Assembly: GCA_030704615.1 (NCBI GenBank)
Contig: CM060732.1
Location: 33,027,053 to 33,091,052, forward strand
Direction of reading: 5' to 3'
DNA length: 64,000 nt
DNA from: Takakia lepidozioides
Lineage: Eukaryota; Streptophyta; Takakiopsida; Takakiales; Takakiaceae
Part shown: positions 1 through 12,000 of the stretch, one piece after another
Position numbering within the stretch: the first letter of the stretch is position 1
Layout of the letters: every line of letters starts with the position of its first letter
Made by a program: the position numbers and the translations under genes
Notes under the pieces: generated by a model
What the model was told of the DNA's origin: nothing
Databases searched by the model: none
Seen by the model: the letters and a program-made list of their open reading frames with translations, nothing else

Positions 1-3000
1 CTTGTGGACTTGTAAGGCCTATCCCAGCTTGTTCTTGAGGTACAAGTTTACTTACTAAAGAGTTGGTGCATCAGAAAGAAGTGCACATTGCAAATCCTTT
101 CACACCACACTCGAATACATCTCACTGGATACAGATGGAGGGGACCATCAAATGCAATCCAGGTAACTACTGCATATCTGGATGGACAACATTGAAACTG
201 CCTGCATGCCCCTCGTTTATACCTGTGGCAATACAGTGCATGCCATCTCCTGAAGAAGGTCGACAGGGGATTCACTGCTCTGAATCAGCATGCGAAGCAG
301 CTGCTGCAGGACGTCCCCCTACAAGCCACATGTAACCATAGTTACAGAGCTGCAGAAAATCTTGAGTCCATCCTTATCAAACAGTAATACCAAACAGGGT
401 GGGTGATCTATGGCAACAAGGCTACAGCAAACGTCTTATTAGTACATTGCTTATCAAACATTGATATTGAATACTTCCTTGTACCCTTCCTAAAAAGTGC
501 ACGTGAAGATTGACCAGAAGATGCCTCGTGAGAGCTGCATAGCAGTTCACCCATATCTCATGAAAATGCATTATGAGCTGAAATCTTAATCTCCATCCAT
601 GATGGTCTCAAATGGAGGAAAATGGCCTTGAAAAGCAAAAAGTTTTTGTCCTCGGTTAGCAAGCAGTTGAGGACTTCAGATGGTAACCTATTCAAACAGA
701 AAGAAAGAGCATTCTACACTTACGTACTTTGCTTTTCCAAGGTTCAAATGCATCCCAGTCGTGGGCCAAAACCCGACCTGCAGAATTGCTCAGCTGCGTG
801 TGCAAGAATGGTAGGAGCCCAGGCAACCTGATGGGGCTGGAATGCCTCCTTCTCTCATCAGTTGACTGATCCAGACATGCCTGTGCACAATTGACTAGTG
901 CCTTGAGCACAACCATCAGTTCAGTGGCAGCGGACAATGACACTGCGGCAGCTGCATGCCAGTCCAGATACCCCTGAGTAGCTGCGAATCATAAGTATTC
1001 CCAAGAGCTAAAGGGTTGCTTGAGGAGAGAATTGTAGGGGGGCACACAACACACCTCACTTCAATGAACACAATACTGAGTCTGACAGAGTTTAAAAGTC
1101 TTATTTGGGGTTTGAAATCTTATTCGGAACTTTCTTAGGAGTCCCAGAAGCCTTTGCAACCTCCACTGGATGTAATAGTTGTTCTTCGTCTTCGCAATGT
1201 GTTTCCCTCACCTCTCCTCTACTCAACAAAATTAGAATTAAGCCACCATGTTACATAAGAGCAAGACCAAGATAGAAAGACAGACCTGCATCATACAGGC
1301 TGTCAAAATAGGCATATGTTCCACACATAGCATGGTCCAACGAGCTTGGAGTAGGCTTGGGTAGTAGTTCCCCCGCAAGTTGGTTAGCACCTTCGACTGA
1401 GCTGAAAGCTAACAGTAGATCCTTCAACACCCGCAGGTTTCCAGGCAAGGCCAGCTCCCGGTATGCCAATATCTGTCAAAGGGGATGTCAGAACAAAGCA
1501 AAGAATCTGTCATTAGTAAGCATGGAAAATGTTCGAGCCATCTTAGTTCTTCCTCTGCAGAGAGTAGATTTTTTTTAGTGCAGCCCTAGTACATCTCTCG
1601 AAAAGTAGGCTCAAACTTGATTTGAAACACCTGGCTGCGTACACCATCAAAGCAATGAAGACAAACTGTGATAAAGATGACTTGTCTCAATATGGATGAG
1701 TAAGACCATGCTTGCCAGGGAGTTGGCCATCATCAGGCCATGTTCACATGTCCATGGCAAGGCAAGTGTTTGTTGGGATACTCTTAATACATGTATGGCC
1801 ACTGTGCAATAGCATTCATGTAGAAATCAGACCACCCAGTGGATTAAGTTCCAAACTGCAAGCACAGACCTCCAGGCCCTGTGATGGTTCTTTGGTTGTT
1901 ATTCAAGCTCAAGATTCATGATTGTTAAGGCATTATTACCTTGCCCACACAGTGCAGTGTCACCATGAAAACAGAATGGGCATCAGACTTTCCAGAGAAA
2001 GTACCACCCAGTGTGGCTGGATTGCCAGCAGCAACTGATTCGTTGTTCCAATGCTCCTCACAAGCTGTAATGTCTCCCTCTGTTAGTCAGACCCGACAAG
2101 CGGTGCACCTCAGTATTAGAATGGTATGTTCAATCAGCATACAGGGAGTAAATTTTACTGCCTGAGAATGAAAACAAAAAAGGAAATTTATTACATTCAC
2201 AGGGAAGAACAATCTAGGCCAAGAGGGTGTCTAAGAGAGCTCTCAACTCCATTTTGAAAGAACTGAGCATGCTTTAGTTGTGTAAATTGGCCGAATTCTC
2301 ACTAACATTGTGGTTGATGGATTTACCTAAACAAAGTCGATCAACTGCAGAGTCGAGATGCTTCTTAAGACTTGGAAACAAGGGTTGTAGTCTCTCCAGA
2401 AGAACAGGGCCCAGCATCCCTTCCAAGCCTGAATGCACTTTGCGGGCAGGAGCAGCAACCAACCAGGGTGCGTGCTTGGGGGTTGGTTGAACCAGACAGG
2501 CATCCAATTTGATTCGAAGATCTTCAAGGAGATAGAGATGAAGAGGAAGCTGTCCAGACAGAAACCCACGTGATAGTAGAGTCACCTTCCAGAGGGATAA
2601 AATGTTTTTCATACATGTCAGTGAGAAATTTTGTTCACATCTCACTGAGTGCGCAATTTGGCCAAGTTGTGGAAAGGTGGTTTATCCACTACCAACGCTG
2701 CAGTCTGTCGGAATTGGCGTTCAGGACAATCTGCTGATCGATGGCCGGGCTTATGACAATTGAAGCAAAGCCCCTTCCTGAGATGTTCTTCCTGTTCCCT
2801 GGGACTTAGATGTGGATTACCAACAGTGTTATCGATTGACACTGGCAGCACCCACAACATGCTATCAAAGTCCTTTGCAGACAAGTTGGGATTATCTCAG
2901 GAGGAGGTGCAGCCATCTCAGATTATGCTACCAAATGGTGGGGTGGAGACCACACAGCAGCATCTTTCAGCTGTGCCAGTTGTCATGCAAGGGGTGCAAA

Positions 3001-6000
3001 CGAAGGCAAATTTTGAAGTCTGGAACGGTACTTGCTACGACTGCATTCTGGGGATGCAATGGCTCTGATACCATTTAATACAACTCTCCTCTTTTCAGAC
3101 TGTGACAGGAATCAGTTCCAACCAGTACCTTCACCACTTTGCTCTCAATGAAACCTTATTCAACCATTCACGCTCTCTTCAAATCTATTAAGGGAATTGT
3201 GCCTGTACCCCTGTTTACCAACTTTGAAAGTCTCGAGGCTGAGCCAAAAGCCCAGGCCCTCCTGAGGCCTAGTTTTTGGGCAAATCACACACAGCAGATT
3301 GATGCTTGTGTGAAGGGATTTCTAGAGGATATCTGGAAAACCCGGATTAATTCTTTATATGGAGGTAAGTCTTACTACCAACGTCAGCCCCTGACAGAGG
3401 TAGGTTCTGTCCCTTTTGTTCCCGCTCAAACTGGGCGCGGGGTCAATGGCCACAAGGCTACGGCAAACAACGTCTTATGAGTACAATCTTATTCACATGA
3501 AAAGAGTCTAATTTCAGATCGTGACAGAGTTCAGTTCCAGTTCAGCGATCGTTCAGCCCTTATCTTCACGGAAGTGTATTCACAAGCCTTGTAACTTCCG
3601 TGCCTCAAAAAGCACAGTGAACAGAAAAAAAATGATCATTCTTACTAAGAGCCAGGCCGATTCCTGCCTACGCTTTGCAATTGCCAGTATATTGAACTGT
3701 AAAAGTGCAAAACCAGCAAGGAACAGGATCAACCTGCTGGAGGCTTAAGCACTGGACCTGGAGATTTCAAGTGTTGTCTTCCTCAGAGCATTCCAGGCAT
3801 AATAGGTTAAGGTTGGGATGTATAACTAGGATCACCTTGTTAGCAACAAAGTGTAGCAGCCGTAGCAAGCGTTGCGGATGCCCCCAAGACCAATTCTTAG
3901 GGCTGTGTAAGAGACCACCAACTATTGTGCACATCGTAACTGACTGTACGGTCAATAGATGGCCTCTCGTGGTTAGAGCATAAGAGCACACTAAAAGTAG
4001 TGAAAAATGGGGATTACCTGGGCAGCAGGATCAGAACAGCACATCTTACTCATGCCCTGAACAAAGCAAAGTCACGGAAAATCATTATGTGAGAATACAT
4101 TATTTGTAAGGTCTGATATATTGATTGACCCAAGGCATTCTATTTAAATTGCAGACATGGTGATCATGGTCTTGTTGTTTCATGTTGGTTCCTGCTGGGA
4201 GAAAAGGGCAGTTGGAGCCAGATATCTGCGGAGGTTTCATGCAGTAAAATCTAATGCACAGAATATTGACAGGAAACCCTTAGCAGTGCCAAGACCAGCT
4301 TCCTTGTAGCAGGATTTGTGAAATTGTAGAGAAACGTTCACCACCAGAACTGCCACTGGGCTACTTCAGCAATGCTTATCATGTACCACACAGAATTCCA
4401 CGTGTACTCTGCTGGATTCTACCACAACAGATTGTAATCCTGCGTAGGAGGTTCAGCAGCTGGATATGAATGGTCCTGATAGATTGAAGCAACCTTGAAA
4501 CCAAAAAACAGACAACTACCAGGCAAAGTGAAAAGAAGAGATCCCACCTTGGGAGTAGCCAAGATAGTCATACAAGCTAAATTGATTGGCCGGAATTTCC
4601 ACCTCTGCTCGTCTAGCAGCAGTCCATGCATCGCACCAGTTTCCTTTGGAGCTTCACTGGTCGGATTGCCATTCGGTGAAGCCTGCAAGGGTATATTACT
4701 TCCAGCAAGATTTGGGGTTGAAACGTCAGCTGTTGGCTCCCCTTGCACCAATCTCTGAGAGTCACTCTCTCCAGCAGCTCTTCCTAGTGCATCTTGAATA
4801 GTTGGTTGCCGGTTCCTGCCTGATGCTTGGGAATCCTGAGTATTGTCACTCACTGTCTTGGAGCGTCCATTTTCCTTGCTTTTCCTCTCTCCTTTCTTAC
4901 CTGCACTTTGGCCTTTCTTCTTAAGTGCTGCCTTTGGTGGAATTTTGTTTATGTTCCCGATCTTTCCTTCTACCTTAGAGCCAGCAGGGGCATCAGCAAG
5001 CGAGTGAAGCTGAGGGAAGGAGAGATATGGGACTGCTTTCAAGCACGCATTCAGGAGTCGCTCCAATAAACTGCATTCATGTTCCACAATGTTGTAGTTG
5101 GCTGGGCACACGCACTCACAGGTTGAACGCCATCAAAGGATCATAAAAGGGAAGGATACCAAAAGGAACCAGAAAGAGGATTTGAGACTTGAATCCTCAA
5201 TAAGAACTATCTACCAACTAGCATACTCTATTTCTGGGTTGAGGATCTGCAGTGATATATGGTCATAAAACCACTGTAATTCCAAGTACTACTTAGATAT
5301 AGTTCACCTCACTAGCAGCAGCAACAACATGATGGCACTTTGCTGTGCGTTGACCATCCATCTTTTACAATAGCAACCTATGTTGAGTGCTATTCTTGCT
5401 CTTGATCATCAGGCATGCAGGTGTGGAAACAAACATCAAGTTCCGAAGGCGTTTAAGAAGCTTTTCAGTCATTTCTTCTTTGGTCAATTGCGTGCAACTG
5501 TCCTCAAGTCTTGCTTCAAGTTGTGTAGAGAATGCGTTCAACTGCACATAGCGACCACAATGCAACATGAGTGTTAAATACGAGCATCTGTTTCCCAGTA
5601 AATTGATCGGAGCCAGTAGCTGTCAGATAGCCAGCCCATTGTCCCATAAGTTTGGGCCCCTGTAGAAAGGACGGGGAGCAGACCAATGCCACATGACATT
5701 CATCCAGTTGGTTGTTTGGCACTGCTCCAGCTGGGTCCTTTCCTACGAGGTGAAAAAGCATTTGATTTACTGATACCACTTCATCAAAAAACCTCTCTCA
5801 GCAATACTGAACATGTCTAATAAATTTATACTAAGGTATAAATGATAGCAATAGACAGGACTTAAGCTACTTGAAAGCTACAACCTAGCCAGAAATTCGT
5901 GTGTTGCAGGTTTCTTGAGCTCAAGGAAATACCAGTTCTCTGATCCAGTTGATACTGTAAAATAGAGAAAAGCAAGAAAGCTCTTTGTGCCTCCTTGACA

Positions 6001-9000
6001 AACTCTTCCATGTTTCACCTAGGAATAGCTGCATATAACACATAATCAAGAGGGTTTTAATATCAGTTGTATGCATGGTCTCTATCTCTGGGAGGGTGCA
6101 TTGGCAGCATGCTAATGAAAAAGTTTGTCAATTTCAAATTACATACAATGTCAATCTGAGTTGACAGCAACACTTCTTAGTGACTATGAAAACCTGCACA
6201 TACAGGATGCTTGTTCAGCATGTGTGTTTCCTGCAAGCAAACAGGAGCACAGGCTCCTACAAGAGCATGAGCAATGAGGAGGTCCTTTGCAGGGAAACAA
6301 CTCCCTGGAAATGAACCTTTAAGTCCACATTTTTGTTGAATGAATAGCATACCTCAGACTTCGGCAAGTACAGAGGACAGCCAAGAAGGGCATCAATCCC
6401 TCCTAGAGAGCCTTGATTGGTCTTACGCTCCACCTGAAGGCACATGCTCATCTTGGTTGACTGCCACTTGGAGACACATGCCTAGCACTAAACATTTACA
6501 GGCTTCATTTCTGACACAATGATTACTTACGAGACAACAGTGCAGAGCAGGAAACCAGCATTCAGCTTTCTTGTACACAACACAATATGAATCACTTGTT
6601 ACACAATCAAATAGGACCATGCTGTGGGCAAATCAAGCTTCCTCAGCACCTAACATCAACAAGTTTGGGGTAAGAAAAAAGAAAACAACTCCACCTGGGC
6701 CTTTTTGACATACCGCAGCTAGGAGACGGATGTTAGCTGGTAGGTACAGCAATGGTTGTAAAGAGCTGCCATCACCAATGATCGAAGTTGGAATACGTTT
6801 AACAGAAACGACAGGAAATCTGCCTCTAAACAACAATTTCACTCATGCAACAAGATGCAGGTTGCTGGTATCTGTAGTCAACTCCTCTCAATCCATGAGC
6901 AGTTTAAGCTGATAGTTCATTTACAATGAGACAATCTTCATGGGAATGGTTAGCAACACCACGGAGCTCTCGGTGTCACATTCATGAGGGAAGCCAAAAA
7001 TGAAAGAGTATTGTCAGGAGCACTATTAGTGCCAGACTCCGACATCCAGACCTTTGGCAGTTCAATTGGACGCACAGAAGACTCTAGAACCCTTCGGCCA
7101 ATTCCCCTTGCCACTTTGCAGACAAATGTTGCAATCACCTGTACCTGCTGTTTGGCAGCGTAAGCATGGGCAACACATTGAGTATGATGGGCGACACGCT
7201 GCCATCAAGGTTCATCCATACCTGCCCTGCACTTCCCCCCTTCCATGAGTACAAGAGTTGAATATTAAATATACTTACTAGACCAGTAAATATAGAAAAC
7301 AGAAAATACAGCTTGACATTATATTGAGGCAGAGTGAATATAAGTCTCCATTGATTGAGGAATGCTACTGGAAGCTTCAGTGTGGCTGGAATTTGCCTGA
7401 AGGGAGTGCCATGTTGTAAGATGTACAGCAATATGTCCAACTTCTGTGGATGTCTATAGTCCATCACAGATTCAAAGAGCACAAGAACCCTATGGCAGGG
7501 GTTGTAGCAGGATAACTTGCCTTGAAGGAGTCCACAATCGTCTGGTGAAACCTGCACCTGTCCCTCTTCAAGATCCCCAAGATACACAGTAGAAAATTCC
7601 TCCATTTGAACACTGATCCTGCAACACATGAAGGCTAATGGGTCAACCACTGAGCCTGTTTTGGTGTAAAAACATTGAAGGCAACAAGTGCCCTGAAATG
7701 GAAATGTAAGATAGCAAGATATGACCTGCGCGGGAGAGATCCAACCAGCATGTGACACTAGACATCATCCTCTTGCCATCCAAAGTTTTTGTCACTAAAT
7801 CATATAGGTTCTCACCCACCATTCTATGATCGAAGCATGCAGTGTTAAGGTTTCCACTTGTGCGGCCAACTCATCATAGAAAAATGCACGGGCTGCTGGT
7901 GACATCTTGCAAGAATCCGAAATCATTTGCAGAATTGTCAAGGCCTCCTTAATGCTTGGTCCCTACACATGCAAAACCAGAAGGAAATGAAATGGTACTT
8001 TATAATGGAAAGAAAGATGGTGAGTGCCTGCAGACAGACAAGGAAGAATCAGTGCAGAAGAGATCTGTTTGTTTGAGTGATTGAATGATCATTACAGCAC
8101 CGTATGTCTCAGGGGTCACCCATTCACCTACATAGATGTAACCTGGCTGGCACCTAACTGTTGAAACAGTAATCAACCACATGCAAAACTCACAAAACAG
8201 ATCCGCCACCGGAAGACAGTATCCATGGGCACTAATGAATGACAAAGGCATCGCTGCCCAAGACTTGTGCTTCCATTGACTTGCAGTCAGTCAACGACTT
8301 ACTAATCCATACTTGAGAAGACTTTCCAACTCCAGGGTGCAGGGGCACCACACTGGCCTATAAGTGGTTCTGGTTAGGGGTTGTCCAATCCATGATTTGA
8401 TACGGAGGTTCAGTGGTCAAAACTTACCAGAACAGGAGATTCATCTTCATGTGGTCCACCTTCTTCACTGTTCCCTTGTCCAAAGCAAGAGATCAGTCCT
8501 ACAGCTCCAATGATCCCCATGCGCTTGTACTTTAAATCTGGATGTGAGATCTGTCTCATTGCAGGCACAAGACTGATTAACTTCCACCAGAATATAAAAA
8601 GAAAGGCACGCTGCCATAATAAGTCTTGTTCTGCTCCGAGAGTGGGGATGGATACAGCAGGCTTCCACAAAAGATTTAATTGGAGCTGCTGATTGCATAG
8701 GTGTGAGTCTTTAGTGAAGTGTGAGACTTACGATGACGGTGCTAAGACCTACGAGTTACTGCTCCACCAAGTGAACACATTGTATGTCTTACACACAAAA
8801 CAGGGCTTACTTGGCCAATGGGTGGTTGGACCCTTCACCCCGAGTTCGAGTTGATTGGTTACTTCTTTAGTAGCTGTGTGGACTTGATTAGTGCAGAAAA
8901 GTGATGATGTATGAAAAAATCTCTCACTGAGGAAACCAAGTTCTACAGCACCACAAGTGCTTGCTTGAACAAGGTAATGGTATGCCCTACCAGAAAGACC

Positions 9001-12000
9001 TGGTTGATGACAGGTGCTAATTAGTGATGAACAAAGCTTGCAGGTTTTATCTACACATAGAGTATCAAAGAAGTTACAAAACATACTCCACTGTTCACCT
9101 ATGCCATGCCAAACACCTACACACCGCCTGAAACCTGCCCTTCAGATTTAAGAAGTGTTTGCCCTTCTGATGTTGTGTACCAACCAGAGACTAGAAGATT
9201 GAAATAGGACCTGCTTGCGAACAATCATGAGTAGATCATCAGCAACAGAGGCACTGCTGGAAGTTCTCCCACTAGACCGCGCCACAAGAGCCATGTGACT
9301 GAACACTCTATATACCTGGTGCAATGAAACATGACCATCATTTCAACTTTGTGAATAACAACTACTCATTCATCAACCAAAATGGATACCTTAACTAGCG
9401 AGTTACCGAATATATGCTCATAATACTCGCTCTGCTTTATTTTTTCAGTATTGTGAATGGAAGTGCCACCACAGCAACAAGTAGCAGGAGGAGTGCTGGC
9501 ATCAATCTCCTGCTTTCTTAGTATGATGTCAAAATGCAACTCTATGCATCAAGACTAGATTCCCGGTAACCAGATTGTTGACACCTGTACCTAGTACTGT
9601 GGCAATTTCAGGCTGTCTCAGATACCTTTGCACAGGGCTGAAACCCCATGACCAGCTAGGGGGATGGCTCAATCCCGTGTCTCGGCAAATTGTAGCTGAC
9701 GTAATAGTTTTCTCTTCTTATTCTATATATAACAGACCATCCGGGATATTCTCACCAGAGAGGGACCCTCTTCAGGACGATCAAGAACATTGTCTGTTCA
9801 CCAACTTTAAAAATCTTGAGGCGGAGCCTAAAGCCCTTGCCCTCCTGGGGTCTAATTTCTGGGCAGCTCACATACCGCAAGTTGATGCTTGTGTGAAGGG
9901 CTTTCTACAAAATATCTGGAAAACCTGAACTAATTGTCTTTGTCAAGCTAAGTCACACCACCAGAGTGAGCCCATCACAAAGGTAGTTTCTTCTCCCTTT
10001 GGTTCCGCTCGAACTGGGCCCCGTGGGGTCTACGACTACAAGACTACAGCAGCCAACGTCTTAAGAGTACATGCTCTAAAACGGATTCCCTTCTTTTCTG
10101 GACAAGCTAAGTTTTTCTCTTCTGTGACTGTAGAATTCTGCCCTTCCCTCTCACTCTGCTCCCACATTAAGCTCAATAAACAAGAGATATTGTCTAGCTT
10201 GGTTACCAGTATCTGCACAGATTGGCAAATTGGCTGATGCATCTGAAAGAAACAGGTGTGCAGTAGCTAGTTTTGGCCAGCCAGGAAAGCAAGCCTTCTT
10301 TTTCCACTAACAGTAGAAACGCAGACTTCTCAGCTCTGTCTAACATAATATGCTCCAAAGCAACAGACCTTGTTGAGATGAGTGTCTTGAAAGCCCTCCA
10401 AATAGTCCAAGATCCCTGCCATGGACAAGCCCATCAATTTATCTTCTACAATGAGAAATGATAACATGTCCCCAAGTCTAGCGGGTTGAACAAACAGAGC
10501 TGCTCCTGGTGGAACCACCCCACATGAAAAGGGGCAGTTTTGATGCTGGACAGGAGTGATTGCTTATCTTTAGAAAACACGAGACTAACCATTCATAAAG
10601 GATGAGATAGGTAGAAGTTCCCGAGTGTATTCAGTAGCAAGTAACAGCAGGGTATCCAAGGCCGCCCCAACCTCATGTGAAATCCCTGACCCAGTATGGG
10701 TGATCAGAGAGCCTATGACCTGTTCATGCAAAAGATGGTTATTGTCATGAAAATCTGCAAAAATGATGCTTAGATCTCCAACTCTCACCAGCCTCCAGGG
10801 AATGTACAGAGAAGAGAGAGAAGACTCCGGCGGAAGCCGGCATAGCTAAGAGCCACTCCACCTTCCAGAGGTGGGCCCTATACCAACAACATAATAATGC
10901 ATCTTAGTTTCAGGAATGTGCATGAGAATGTTCTAAGTGTTTTAACTCCTCCCCAAGAGTATAGATTTTCCAAACTAAGAAAACTGCATCCAACCTATGA
11001 ACAAGGCTCATCATAATATGTCTGTGGGCAATGAACCTAAAAGAAACTACTACATCCACACCAAAACAAGGAACCTACCTCCTGCCGATGAAAGCTACTG
11101 CCAAACTCCTTAAACAGAAGCACATATGTATGAGTCCCAAAATGATGTGCGGCCACCTCATTGGACCTCAAGAGAGATTCACTCACTGTAACCAAAGTCT
11201 TGAAGTACTCCTGCTCGTAAGATGTGGGTGGCACAGTATTAACACATCATGACAGTGCAGTTATCAGTAGGCACTAGGTTGTTATGAATGAATGAATGAA
11301 TGTAAGTTCTGAACTTCCATCAGAAAGCCATACAAAAAGTTGTGACAAAAATAATTCAGAATCCTATTAATCCCACATCAGCAGCTACCAGGCCAGGATT
11401 GATGCATAACAGCCAGTATTGACAGTGAGGATTATGTTTACTTCCTCTTAATGGACAATTTAACGTGGTTTACAGATAGACACCTGGCAATTTGCTTGAG
11501 TCTGATCATAATGTCCGTAGTGTGCATATCTTGAGAGAAATCACACAGATCTGGAGACTGATAACCTGACCTCCTTGTATACATTTGCACGAAACCATAT
11601 GACCCTACATTCGAGTAAGCTCCGTTGGATCCTTTTGCTATGCAATGATGCATATTTCATCCACTTGTCCACTTAGGCCTAGTGCAAGAGAAAACATTAC
11701 CATTTCCAAAGTGAAAAACGTCTGTTTGTATTTACCTGATGGGACTCCGCATGGCCATGTAGACACTGTTGAAGAAGGATCATCTTGATGTCACCACCTA
11801 CCACTTTCCTCTTGAACAATCTCTCAGAAACCTTGCGGTGCTGGGGCCCATTGGCATGAATGATGACCAATAGCCAGACATCAACTACCTTGTGGTTTGA
11901 TTCCCCCTCCAGATTCCGAATCTCTTTCAGAATTGCTTCACAAATCAGCTGCAAGAAGCGGTTCTCTAAAATATGACAACTCAACAGGACGGGAAAACAT

